From Pyxidicoccus sp. MSG2 (lineage in GTDB: Bacteria > Myxococcota > Myxococcia > Myxococcales > Myxococcaceae), in NCBI RefSeq assembly GCF_026626705.1, contig NZ_JAPNKC010000001.1:12525001-12589000 (forward strand): 64,000 nucleotides of DNA, in the 5' to 3' direction. Position numbers and translations under genes: made by a program. Shown here in pieces: positions 53,101 to 60,543 of this stretch. The notes under the pieces were generated by a model. The model was not told the DNA's origin, made no database searches, and was given only the letters and a program-made list of their open reading frames with translations. Position 1 is the stretch's first letter. The number at the start of each line of letters is the position of its first letter.

Positions 53101-53322
53101 CACCTGCGTCACGGCCTCTTCAATCGGCTCGATGAGGTCGCTCTCCACGGCTTCGGGGTTGGCGCCCTCCCAGTTGACGGAGATGTTGATGGTGGGGAAG
53201 TCCACGTCCGGGAACTGGCTGATGCCGATGCGCTGGGCCGCCACCAGTCCGAAGACGATGGTGGCCGCCATGATCATCCAGGCGAAGACGGGCTTCTTGA
53301 TGCAGGCTTCCGTGAGGCTCAT
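50200..53322 (-). CDS. RND multidrug efflux pump (HAE-1 type inner-membrane subunit)
   Basis: A 1040-residue proton-driven drug exporter of the AcrB/MexB class. It starts with the standard cytoplasmic helix and FAWMIMAATIVFGLVAA, then the porter domain SQFPDVDFPTINISVNWEGA. The proton-relay Asp pair lies in LALAVGIVVDDAIMVLENIF, with ATLAVVAIFLPVIF in the following helix; the second half repeats the fold (PLSVAGAAFALLATGS, MGIVKKNSIILVDYALQE). The C-terminus is short and charged. Its ATG overlaps the stop of the adaptor gene by 4 bp. It works as a trimer with the adaptor and a TolC-type channel, spanning both membranes. Confidence 0.95.
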   Translation of the reverse strand: MSLTEACIKKPVFAWMIMAATIVFGLVAAQRIGISQFPDVDFPTINISVNWEGANPEAVESDLIEPIEEAVTQVEGVKSITSNARQGGASITVELDLSRNVDLALQDVQAKVSQAQRSLPREIDPPVISKTNPEDQPIMWAGVSGPFSQQAVSDFARYRVKERLQTVPGVGEVQLGGSLERNVRIWVDAQKLDARGLTVTDVIAALQREHVELPAGRIETEGREVNVRVMGEALDLDTLRGLVVREAEGKPVYLSDVALIEDGFEDVRRMTRVNGQPAQGLGIRKQRGANAVAVAQAVREELTKIQKDAPEGMDVGIRFDSTKFIEESVHEIEFELMLACILTAFVCWVFLGSLSSTLNVVLAIPMSLLGTVAVIYFLGFTLNTFTLLGLALAVGIVVDDAIMVLENIFRHAEEGKDRVRAAREGTAEITFAALAATLAVVAIFLPVIFMKGIIGKFFLQFGVTLCVAVLLSYVEAITLAPARCAQLLKTSREGRSKVGLVVDRAFSRLERAYERALGWGLKRPWWVLGVAAALLAASVFAFRALPGEFVPSQDQSRLMVRLQTAVGSSLEETNRIFQKAEAFASTRPEVQSVFATVGGGGGASSVNAGMLMLTLTPPDQRMPQAELQQIFRKELNSIPGLRAVVQDMSQSGFTAQRGFPVEFSVRGSDWDALVTASQEVREKLQASGKVVDVDTDYQLGMPELRITPDRARAADLGVPIESVASSINALVGGLRVGKYSTGGRRIDVRLRLLAGQRSRPEDLSLLKVRTASGALVPLSSLVSQEERPALQAITRRDRERAISVFANVAPGSNQEEALATVEGLSKDLPGGVRLVPGGASLAFRDSMSSLFFALFLGIGVAYMVLGAQFNSFLHPVTVLTILPLSVAGAAFALLATGSTLNIFSMIGLLLLMGIVKKNSIILVDYALQERERGADAFHAMLRAGPVRLRPILMTSTATMMAAVPAALALGAGSETRAPMSIAVLGGLSVSTVLSLLVVPAFYVIADRMKTRVGARLGKKPDAESGPHPPRTDEPRPATHG

Positions 53323-54542
53323 CTGCGAGCACCTCCGCCGTTGGCGCCTTCATTGCTGGCTTCGGGCTTCGGGCCCGGCTCGCCGCCGAGCGTGGGCCTG
53401 GGTCCCTGCGCCACGCGCACTGCCACCCCGTCACGCAGCGCCTCGGCGCCGCGCACCACCAGCGTCTCGCCGGCCTTCACGCCGCCGAGCACTTCCACCA
53501 GACCGTCCGCCGTGCGCATGCCCAGGTCCAGCACGCGCTCGCGGGCCTTGTCGCCCTCCACCACGAAGGCGAGGAACCCGCGCTCGCTGGGGCGCACCGC
53601 CGTCTGCGGCACCACCGGGCTGCCGCCCCGCGTCTCCACCGGCACCGTCACCGTGGCGAACGTCCCCGGGCGCAGCGCCTTCGCGTCCTCGCCGGACACC
53701 TCGCCCGTCACCGGCACCATGCGGCTGGCGTCGTCCGCGGCCTCGGCCACGTGCGTAATCTTCGCGGTGAACTTGCCGCCGCCGTTGCGGATGGTGAAGC
53801 GCGCCGCCATGCCGGGGGTGATTCGCGCCACGTCCGCCTCCGGCACCGTGAAGCGCAACAGCAGCGGCTCGCGGCGCACCAGCGTGGCCATGACGAGGCC
53901 CGGCTGCACGTACTGGCCCGTCTGCACCGTGCGCGTCTGCAGCACTCCGTCCATGGGGGCGCGCACGTAGGCGTCACGCTGGTTGAGCTGCGCCTGGTCC
54001 AGCATCGCCTTCGCCGAGGCCACCTCCGCCTCCGCGGTGCGCGCGCGCGTCTGGTACGTCTCCAGCTGTTCGGCGGGCAGCAGGCCCGGCTTCGCCTCGT
54101 TGACGGCGGCACGGCGCTCGGCGCCCGCCTTCGCCTCCTCGAGCGACGCCTTCGCCTTGGCCAGTGCGGCCTCCGCGGAGCGCACGGCGATGGCGTAGCG
54201 CGCGGGTTCAATCTCCGCGAGCGCGTCGCCCTTCTTCACCGTCTGCCCCTCCGAGAAGAGCACCCGCTCCACTGCGCCCGGTACGCGCGCGGTGATCTGC
54301 ACGCGCTCGAAGGCCTCCACGGAGCCCACCGCGTTCACCACGTACTCCACGTCGCGTGCCTCGACCCTGGCGACCTCGACGGGGAACTGGATGGGCCCGC
54401 GGCCACCGCCGCGCCCGCCCGGGGCCGCAGCCGCCGTGCCCGGTCCACCCTTGGGGGCCTCCGCGTCCTTCTTGCATCCGGCACCCAGGGCCAGCACGGC
54501 CACGGCCAACGTCAGCGTTCCTGCGCGTCGCATCACCTTCAC
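53319..54542 (-). CDS. RND periplasmic adaptor lipoprotein (membrane fusion protein)
   Basis: A 407-residue adaptor that joins the pump to the channel. The N-terminus is a lipoprotein signal (LTLAVAVLALGAGC, Cys at about residue 23). Then come a Gly/Pro-rich linker, the barrel-sandwich start VEYVVNAVGSVEAFERVQIT and ARVPGAVERVLFSEGQTVKK, an alpha-helical hairpin with AEAALAKAKASLEEAKAGAE, the second lipoyl half YVRAPMDGVLQTRTVQTGQY and the beta-barrel LLRFTVPEADVARITPG. I chose GTG 54542, overlapping the TolC gene's stop as GTGA with AAGGA upstream; ATG 54533 is also possible. The end overlaps the pump gene by 4 bp. Confidence 0.94.
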   Translation of the reverse strand: MKVMRRAGTLTLAVAVLALGAGCKKDAEAPKGGPGTAAAAPGGRGGGRGPIQFPVEVARVEARDVEYVVNAVGSVEAFERVQITARVPGAVERVLFSEGQTVKKGDALAEIEPARYAIAVRSAEAALAKAKASLEEAKAGAERRAAVNEAKPGLLPAEQLETYQTRARTAEAEVASAKAMLDQAQLNQRDAYVRAPMDGVLQTRTVQTGQYVQPGLVMATLVRREPLLLRFTVPEADVARITPGMAARFTIRNGGGKFTAKITHVAEAADDASRMVPVTGEVSGEDAKALRPGTFATVTVPVETRGGSPVVPQTAVRPSERGFLAFVVEGDKARERVLDLGMRTADGLVEVLGGVKAGETLVVRGAEALRDGVAVRVAQGPRPTLGGEPGPKPEASNEGANGGGARR

Positions 54543-55990
54543 GGTTCCTTCCCCAGCGGATCGAGTCCCACAGCCGCCCTGAGTCCCAGCAATGCCACGC
54601 CCAACGCATAGCGGCTGCGCGCCTGGGCCACTTCCGTCTCGAACAGGCTGACGGCCGCGTCCGCCACCGTCAGCGCCGTGGACAGGCCCTGGCGGTACAG
54701 AATCCCCTGCTCCTCGGCGTTCTGCCTCGCCGCGCGCACCGCCAGGTCGCTCTGTGAGAGCGCGGCCTGCGCGTTCTCCAACCCCACCCTCGCCCGCTGG
54801 ATGTCCACGTCCACGCGGCGCGTGCTCGCCTGCTCCTCCAGCTTCGCGGCCTTCGCCAGCGCCACCCGCTCACGACGCTCTGCATAGCGCTCGCCACCGT
54901 CGAAGAGGTTCCAGGTGAGGTCCACAGTGAAGAAGCCGTCACCGGTGCGCCCGGTGAGGCCGGACTCATTGGTGAGCCGGTAGGTGTACGACGCGCCGAG
55001 CGCCGGCAGCAGCCGGGCCAGCGGCTCCAGCGCGTTGGCCTCCAGCGACTCCACCCGCAGCCGCGCGGAGAGGATGTCCGGGCGCCGGTCCGCCGCCCCC
55101 TGCACTACCCCTTCATGGGAGGCCAGCGGCCGCGCCGCGTCCGTCAGCAGCGCGTCCGGCGGAGCCAGGCCGCCCTCCACGGGCTCCACGAGCAGGTAGC
55201 CCAGCTCCAGGCGGCTCGTCTGCGCGGTGTTGCGCGCGCTGGTGCGCTGCACCTCCGCGCTGGCCACCTCCAGCTCCGCGCGCGTCACGTCGTTGGTGCT
55301 GGCGAGGCCCGCCCCCGCGCGAGCCTTCGCGTCCTCGAGCGACTGGCGCGCGAAGGCGAGGCGCTGCTCGGCGGCCTGGAAGACGTGCTGGTCGGCCAGG
55401 GAGACGAGGAAGGCATTGGCTGCCTCGAAGGACACCTGGCGGCGGGCCTCCACCGAGTCCAGTCCGGAGGCCTCTCCCTCCAGCCGCGCGGCCCGGTACA
55501 GGGGGAACCCGCGTGCGTCGAAGAGCGTCACGCGCGCGACGAAGCTGGCGCCCAGGGCGTTGTAGCGCTGGAGGATGACCTCCTGACCGCCCACCTCGCG
55601 CGTCGACTGGTTGGAGCGCCGCGTGTAGGTGCCCGTCGCCGTCAGCTCCGGGAAGAAGAAGGCGCGGGCCCGGGCCACGCGCGCCTGGGACGCCTCGGCG
55701 CGCTGCTGGGCCGCCAGCGCGGACTCGTTGCGCTCCGCGGCCAGGGAGACCGCGCGCTCCAGCGTCAGCGACGCCGCCTCCGCTCCGGGAGGTGCCGATT
55801 CCGCGCGGGGGGGTGCGGAATCCGCACCGGGCGCTGCGGATTCTGCACCCGGCGCGGGGGCCTGCCCCGAAGCAGCGGGGGCGTCAGAAGCCGAGCCGGG
55901 AGTGCCCGCGTCCTGGGCCAGGGCCTGGGGCGCGGCAAGCGCGAGCCAGGCGCAGAGGGGCGTGGCGAGGACGGAACGGACGTTGGACAT
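54539..55990 (-). CDS. TolC-family outer-membrane efflux protein
   Basis: A 483-residue outer-membrane channel. The signal peptide is LATPLCAWLALAAPQALA. A low-complexity Ala/Pro/Gly/Ser stretch (GAESAAPGADSAPPRAESAP) follows at about 35-70. The body has two OEP repeats of coiled helices (LTLERAVSLAAERNESALAA, QRAEASQARVARARAFFFPE; then QGAADRRPDILSARLRVESL, LLPALGASYTYRLTNES). The WNLFDGGERYAERRERVALA segment is the usual start of the second helical pair. It is the first gene of the efflux operon; a 201-bp divergent region separates it from the MopE-like gene. ATG 55990 has no strong binding site. Confidence 0.92.
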   Translation of the reverse strand: MSNVRSVLATPLCAWLALAAPQALAQDAGTPGSASDAPAASGQAPAPGAESAAPGADSAPPRAESAPPGAEAASLTLERAVSLAAERNESALAAQQRAEASQARVARARAFFFPELTATGTYTRRSNQSTREVGGQEVILQRYNALGASFVARVTLFDARGFPLYRAARLEGEASGLDSVEARRQVSFEAANAFLVSLADQHVFQAAEQRLAFARQSLEDAKARAGAGLASTNDVTRAELEVASAEVQRTSARNTAQTSRLELGYLLVEPVEGGLAPPDALLTDAARPLASHEGVVQGAADRRPDILSARLRVESLEANALEPLARLLPALGASYTYRLTNESGLTGRTGDGFFTVDLTWNLFDGGERYAERRERVALAKAAKLEEQASTRRVDVDIQRARVGLENAQAALSQSDLAVRAARQNAEEQGILYRQGLSTALTVADAAVSLFETEVAQARSRYALGVALLGLRAAVGLDPLGKEP

Positions 55991-56191
55991 GGGCGGGCGG
56001 AGGGGATTCGAGCCGGGGGATGCGATTCGGCGCGCCATATAACGAAGGTTACGGAGGGGAACCATGGCCATTCGCGCGTCTGGACGGTGGCCAGTACGGC
56101 GGTCTATTGGGTCTGTTCAGGGTCTCCGGAGTTTCTGACCTCACTGCGTCAAAACGGTGGGCGCCTCGGCGCGCCCGGGAATGCACCAACG

Positions 56192-58144
56192 ATGCGTTTA
56201 TTCCTTCTGGGTGTACTGCTGGTGGCGGTTTCCATGTCGGGCTGCAAGAAGGAGGAGGCGCCTCCGGCCGCGGGGGCCCTGCGGGTATCCCTGGCCTATG
56301 CAACCTTCCAGCCCAGGTGCCTCACGCTGACGGTGGTGGACCTGGCGGACGCGTCCCGCACCGAGTCGACGGAGGTGCAGGTGGTGCAGGGCGTCCGCAG
56401 CGACACGCGGACGGTGGCCATCCTCGGCCGTGCCGGCTGGAGCCGGAACCTGCGCCTGACGGCCACCGCGCACGAGCGCTCCTGCAACGGGGCGCTGGTG
56501 GCGGAACAGTCCGTGGAGGCCCAGGTGCCGGAGGTGGGCATCGCCGACGCGCGGTTGGATTTGCGCGCCGAGGACCTGGACAACGACAGCTATGTCTCCG
56601 ACAAGGGCACGCATCCCGGCACGGACTGTGACGACTCGGATGAGGACATCCACCCGCAGGCGACCGAGCTGTGTGACGGAATCGACAACAACTGCGCGAA
56701 TGGCGAGCGCGACGCGCCCGAGGCCCAGGAGTACTACGCGGACCTCGACGGAGACGGCTACGGGAACCGGGACGCCCTGGCCATTCCCTCGTGCGTCCAG
56801 CCCGCCAACACGGCCACGCGCGGTGGCGACTGCAATGACGGTGACGGCACCATCCACCCCGGCCAGCAGGAGTCCCGCTGCGACGGCGTGGACGAGGACT
56901 GCGACGGCAACAGGGACGACGATGCCTTCGCGGTGGGCGCAGCGTGCACCACGGCCCTGGGCTGCCAGGGCCAGAATGCCTGTCAGAGCGTGTCGAGCGC
57001 GGCGTGCGTCAGCGCCGAGCAGCCGGTGACCTGGTACCTGGACGACGACCTGGATGGCAGCGCGGGCACGGAGACGGCCGCCCGGTGTTCGTCCCCCGCG
57101 CCGGGGGCCAGCACCACGCGCACCGACTGTGACGACGGCACGAGCCGCGCGTCCAGCACCGGCACCGAGGTGTGTGACCGGCTGGACAACGACTGTGATG
57201 GCTCGACGGATGAGGACCTCACCGGGTGCAGCGGGACGCCGTGGGCCGCGGACACGGGCGTCGGGGCCGGCGGTGCGAGGTGGAACGCGGTGGCTCCATA
57301 CGGTGGCGACCGGGGCTGGCTGGCGGGCGATGGGGACCGGGTGCTGCACGTCAACGGCGACACCTTCACAGCCGTGGGCAGTTGCGACGGTGACTGGAAG
57401 GCGGCCTGGGTCGCGAGCACCGGGCGCGTGTTCGTCGGCTCGAGCGCGGGGAAGCTGGCCACGGTGTCGCCGGGAGCGCTGGACACCTGCGCGCAGGTGG
57501 ATGGCGTCGCGGGCAGCAGCATCAACGGCATGGTGGGTTTCGAGCAGGGCACCAACGTGCAGGTCTTCGCGGTGGACAGCCAGGGCCGCGTCATCCGCTG
57601 GGAGTACGTCGAGGGCGCTTCGAGCCAGGCCGCACCCACGCTCGTCACCCAGGTGACCGCCAACCTGCGCGCGATTCACGGGCTGGGCCCGGGGACGCTG
57701 CTCGCGGTGGGCATGGAGGACGTCAGCGGAACGGAGCGTCCCGTCGCGTGGCGTGCTCCCGCGAGCGGGAGCACGTGGACGAAGGAGGACCTCGGCAACA
57801 CGGGCACCACGGGGTTCCTGCGCGCGGTGCGGGTGCTGACGCCCGGGCTCGCGTATCTGGCGGGTGACAAGGGTTTGCTCCTGGAGCGCACGGGCACGAC
57901 GTGGACGAAGAAGCCCGTGCTCACGGTGTCCGGAAACCCGGTGGACCTGCGTGGGATGGTGGCGTTCGGACGCACCGCCGTCTACGCGGTGACGTCTGCC
58001 GCCAGGGACATCCAGTTCTTCGACGGCGCGAACTGGACCACCGTCAACGTGCCGCCCAACACGCTGAATGCACTGGAGGCCACCGGCCCGGGTGACATCT
58101 GGGGCGTGGGCAACAGCGGCACCCTGGTGCGCTGGCAACCCTGA
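56192..58144 (+). CDS. MopE-like lipoprotein with Asp/Cys repeats and a propeller-like C-domain
   Basis: A 650-residue exported lipoprotein: LFLLGVLLVAVSMSGC, lipobox MSGC at residue 18. Residues about 20-130 form a beta domain. Three copies of the MopE-type putative metal-binding motif follow: DCDDSDEDIHPQATELCDGI with DNNC, DCNDGDGTIHPGQQESRCDG, and DCDDGTSRASSTGTEVCDRL with DNDCDG; each has a YYADLDGDGYGN or WYLDDDLDG run. Residues 380-650 contain repeated WLAGD, TPGLAYLAGDKGLLLERTG, GDIWGVGNSGTLVRW units like a beta-propeller. MopE in methanotrophs is a copper-binding surface protein. The next gene begins 2 bp after its stop. Confidence 0.85.
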   Translation: MRLFLLGVLLVAVSMSGCKKEEAPPAAGALRVSLAYATFQPRCLTLTVVDLADASRTESTEVQVVQGVRSDTRTVAILGRAGWSRNLRLTATAHERSCNGALVAEQSVEAQVPEVGIADARLDLRAEDLDNDSYVSDKGTHPGTDCDDSDEDIHPQATELCDGIDNNCANGERDAPEAQEYYADLDGDGYGNRDALAIPSCVQPANTATRGGDCNDGDGTIHPGQQESRCDGVDEDCDGNRDDDAFAVGAACTTALGCQGQNACQSVSSAACVSAEQPVTWYLDDDLDGSAGTETAARCSSPAPGASTTRTDCDDGTSRASSTGTEVCDRLDNDCDGSTDEDLTGCSGTPWAADTGVGAGGARWNAVAPYGGDRGWLAGDGDRVLHVNGDTFTAVGSCDGDWKAAWVASTGRVFVGSSAGKLATVSPGALDTCAQVDGVAGSSINGMVGFEQGTNVQVFAVDSQGRVIRWEYVEGASSQAAPTLVTQVTANLRAIHGLGPGTLLAVGMEDVSGTERPVAWRAPASGSTWTKEDLGNTGTTGFLRAVRVLTPGLAYLAGDKGLLLERTGTTWTKKPVLTVSGNPVDLRGMVAFGRTAVYAVTSAARDIQFFDGANWTTVNVPPNTLNALEATGPGDIWGVGNSGTLVRWQP

Positions 58145-58146
58145 AC

Positions 58147-58845
58147 ATGGACCTGCGCGCGGACGGCCTCACGGTGCGGTACGGAGCGCGCACGGTGCTG
58201 GCAGCGGTGGACTGCGCCCTGCCGCCCGGGACACAGGCGCTGGTGCTGGGGCGCTCGGGCGCGGGGAAGACGACGCTGCTGAAGGCGCTGGCGGGGCTGG
58301 TGACTCCGGCGGACGGACGCGTGCTGTGGGACGGGCAGGAGGCGGCGCGCCTGTCCTCCGCCGAGCGCCGGACGCGGCAGGCGGCGTTCGGGATGGTGTT
58401 CCAGACGGATGCGCTGTTCGACTCGCTCACCGTGCGCGACAACGTGCTGCTGCCCCTCACCCGCCGCCGTGTACCGGAGGCAGAGGCCCGCGCGCGGGCA
58501 GACGAGGTGCTGCGCGCGGTGGGCCTGGCGGAGGCGGCGGACACGCTGCCCGAGCGGCTGTCGGGAGGCATGAAGAAGCGCGCGGGGCTGGCGCGGGCGC
58601 TGGCGGCGCGGCCTTCGGTGTTGCTGGCGGATGACCCGTTCGCGGGGCTGGACCCGGGCACGGCGCGGCAGGTGGCACGGGTGCTGCTGGAAGTGTCCCA
58701 GGGCGGCACGCTGCTCGTCGCGGCCCCGGAGGCCCCGGTGGACCTGCCCCTGCCCCGCTGGCTGTATCTGCGCGGCGGGAAGCTGGTCCATGACGGGCCA
58801 CCCGCGCCGGAGCTGGAGCACGCACCGGACGAGGTACTGGCATGA
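58147..58845 (+). CDS. MlaF/Mkl-type ABC ATPase with degenerate ATP site
   Basis: A 232-residue nucleotide-binding subunit of an MCE-type lipid transporter. Walker A GRSGAGKTT (35-43), Q-loop FGMVFQTDALFD (81-92) and signature LSGGMKKR (138-145) are intact. Walker B reads VLLADDPFAGLD: Asp replaces the catalytic Glu at 163. The switch region is VAAPEAP at 191-197 where LVTHD is expected, so the His is missing. It should still bind ATP but hydrolyse it poorly by itself. It begins 2 bp after the MopE-like gene and its stop overlaps the next small ORF by ATGA. The second ATPase of the operon has the complementary defects. Confidence 0.93.
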   Translation: MDLRADGLTVRYGARTVLAAVDCALPPGTQALVLGRSGAGKTTLLKALAGLVTPADGRVLWDGQEAARLSSAERRTRQAAFGMVFQTDALFDSLTVRDNVLLPLTRRRVPEAEARARADEVLRAVGLAEAADTLPERLSGGMKKRAGLARALAARPSVLLADDPFAGLDPGTARQVARVLLEVSQGGTLLVAAPEAPVDLPLPRWLYLRGGKLVHDGPPAPELEHAPDEVLA

Positions 58846-59030
58846 AACCGCCAGCTGGGTCGGGGCGCGGGTGCGGCCTGCACGAAGTGAGGCGCCCCCC
58901 GGTGGCCGGCAGCCGTGGAAGGAACGTTCATTCCGCGGAGGTTCCGGCCCGGGAGGGGGTGGGAAGGAACGTTCATTCCGCGAAGGCTCCGGCCCGGGGG
59001 GTGGAGTGGAGCGCGAGGGTGCTCGCATGA
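58842..59030 (+). CDS. Small ORF with a 45-bp tandem repeat between ATPase and permease
   Basis: A 62-codon ORF fills the gap between ATPase and first permease. It begins in an ATGA overlap with the ATPase stop and ends in an ATGA overlap with the permease start at 59027, the same coupling used elsewhere in this operon. It is basic and has two in-frame copies of a 15-residue unit (GRNVHSAEVPAREGV and GRNVHSAKAPARGVE) from a 45-bp tandem repeat, 58917-58961 and 58962-59006. No family is recognised. The repeat contains GGAACGTTCATTCC, so it may be a DNA element instead. Whether a peptide is made is open. Confidence 0.4.
   Translation: MKPPAGSGRGCGLHEVRRPPVAGSRGRNVHSAEVPAREGVGRNVHSAKAPARGVEWSARVLA
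58917..59006. repeat. 45-bp direct tandem repeat, two copies
   Basis: Both copies start GGAAGGAACGTTCATTCCGC, differ at a few positions (CGGAGGTTCC versus CGAAGGCTCC), and continue with GGCCCGGG. The internal GGAACGTTC contains a self-complementary GAACGTTC. Period is exactly 45 bp, keeping the reading frame. Confidence 0.8.
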
Positions 59031-59800
59031 AGCCACTGCTCTGGCTGGGGCGCACCGGCCTGGACGCGGTGCGCGGCGCGGGAGCCCTGGGGCTCGTGGC
59101 GGGGCGCACGGTGCTGGGGCTGCCGAGGCTGGAGCGGCGCGAGCTGTCGCGGGCGCTGGTGCAATTCGGTTTCGACTCGCTGCCCCTGGCGCTGGCCACG
59201 GCGGCGCTGGCGGGCGTCATCGTGGTGCTGCAATCCGGCCTCTACATCCAGCGCTTCGGAGCGCGGGCGTTCCTCGGTTGGGCGGCGGGGTACGGCGTGC
59301 TGTGGGAGTTCGGCCCGCTGCTGCTGGGGCTCATCATGTCGGCGCGCATCGGCGCGAGGAACGCGGCGGAATTGGCCACCATGCAGGTGGGTGGGCAGAT
59401 TGAGGGGCTGCGCGGAATCGGCCTGGACCCGTTCGCCATCCTCGTGGCGCCGAGGGTGGTGGCGATGGAGCTGAGCATGCTCGCGCTGAGCACCTTCACG
59501 TTCCTGGTGGCCATCCTCTTCGAGTCGGTGGCGGCGCTCCTCACGCTGGGGCTGCCGCTGCGCGTGTTCTACGGGACGTTCGCGGACATGCTGAGTCCGC
59601 TCGACATCCTCGGAGGCGTGTTGAAGACGGGAAGCTACGGCCTCGCCATCTCGCTGGTGTCCACGGCGGTGGGCCTGTCCGCGCGAGGCGGCGCCAGGGC
59701 CGTGGGCCAGGCGGCGGCGAGCGCGGTGGTGCGAGGCTGCGCGGCCATCTTCGTGCTCGACTTCCTGCTCACCTCGCTGCTCGCGGGGTGGATGAAATGA
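59027..59800 (+). CDS. MlaE-type permease, first
   Basis: A 257-residue inner-membrane permease of an MCE lipid ABC transporter. It has an interfacial amphipathic N-terminus (WLGRTGLDAVRGAGALGLVA), then five membrane helices, the first being ALATAALAGVIVVLQSGLYI. The coupling-loop region ARIGARNAAELATMQVGGQI and EGLRGIGLDPFAILVAPRVV matches the MlaE/YrbE family, where an E-x-x-A-x-G-x-M pattern is conserved. Its end overlaps the second permease by ATGA (59797-59800). It is clearly different in sequence from that permease, so a hetero-pair is more likely than two homodimers. Confidence 0.92.
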   Translation: MKPLLWLGRTGLDAVRGAGALGLVAGRTVLGLPRLERRELSRALVQFGFDSLPLALATAALAGVIVVLQSGLYIQRFGARAFLGWAAGYGVLWEFGPLLLGLIMSARIGARNAAELATMQVGGQIEGLRGIGLDPFAILVAPRVVAMELSMLALSTFTFLVAILFESVAALLTLGLPLRVFYGTFADMLSPLDILGGVLKTGSYGLAISLVSTAVGLSARGGARAVGQAAASAVVRGCAAIFVLDFLLTSLLAGWMK

Positions 59801-60543
59801 GCGCGGTGCTGTCCTTCTTCGGAGCGCCCGCGGTGATGCTGGCGCGCACCGTGCGGGCCTCGCTGCGGGACGGAGTGCCCTGGCGCGAGTCGCTGGCACA
59901 GTTGCACGAGCTGGGAGGGCGCAGCGTGTGGCTCGTCATGTCCGGCATGGCCTTCTTCGGCGCGGTGCTGGTGACGATTGCGAACAGCCAGGCCACGCGC
60001 TTCGTGGGCAACGTGGCGGTGCTCGGGCCCGCGTACTTCGAATTGCTCATCCGCGAGCTGGGCCCGGTGATGTCCGCGATGCTGACGGCCTCGCGAGCGG
60101 GAGCCAGCCACGCGGCGGAGCTCTCCACCATGAGCGTCAACGAGCAGGTGGAGGCGCTGGAGATGTCCGCGGGAGACCCGTACGCGGACCTGGTGGCGCC
60201 GAGGGTGATTGCCGGGGTGCTCGGAGTTCCGATGCTGAGCGCGCTGGGGACGGTGGCGGCGACGCTGTCCGCGGCGACGGTGGCGAGCCTCGCCTTCGGA
60301 GTGGATGGGCGGGCCTTCATGGACCCGCGCTACGTGGACGGGTGGGATTTGCTCGCGGCGGGGCTGAAGGCGGGAGGCTGCGGGCTGTACATTCCCCTGG
60401 CTGCGGCGGTGGCGGGCCTGAATGCGAAGGGCGGCGCCGAGGCGGTGGGCGAGGCCACCACCTCCGGCGTGGTGGCGGCGAGCCTGGGGTGCCTGTTGAT
60501 CGACTTCGCCGTGTCCCTCGCCTTCCAGTTGCTGCGCCTGTGA
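59797..60543 (+). CDS. MlaE-type permease, second
   Basis: A 248-residue permease of the same family. Landmarks are WRESLAQLHELGGRSVWLVM, FFGAVLVTIANSQATRFVGN, then IRELGPVMSAMLTASRAGAS and HAAELSTMSVNEQVEALEMS with AGDPYADLVAPRVIAGVLGV, the MlaE coupling region. Compared with the first permease, the initial helix is less hydrophobic and the loop after helix 1 differs. Its stop overlaps the GTG start of the second ATPase by GTGA (60540-60543). Mycobacterial mce loci also have YrbEA/YrbEB pairs, but with a single ATPase. Confidence 0.92.
   Translation: MSAVLSFFGAPAVMLARTVRASLRDGVPWRESLAQLHELGGRSVWLVMSGMAFFGAVLVTIANSQATRFVGNVAVLGPAYFELLIRELGPVMSAMLTASRAGASHAAELSTMSVNEQVEALEMSAGDPYADLVAPRVIAGVLGVPMLSALGTVAATLSAATVASLAFGVDGRAFMDPRYVDGWDLLAAGLKAGGCGLYIPLAAAVAGLNAKGGAEAVGEATTSGVVAASLGCLLIDFAVSLAFQLLRL

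Noticed and set aside
50170..53970. Open frame of 1266 codons on the plus strand across the RND pump gene
   Set aside because: Shadow of the RND and adaptor genes; it shows only Arg/His/Ala-rich noise.
55115..56191. Long 5' extension of the MopE-like frame
   Set aside because: It runs antisense to the TolC-like gene; the lipoprotein signal starts at 56192.
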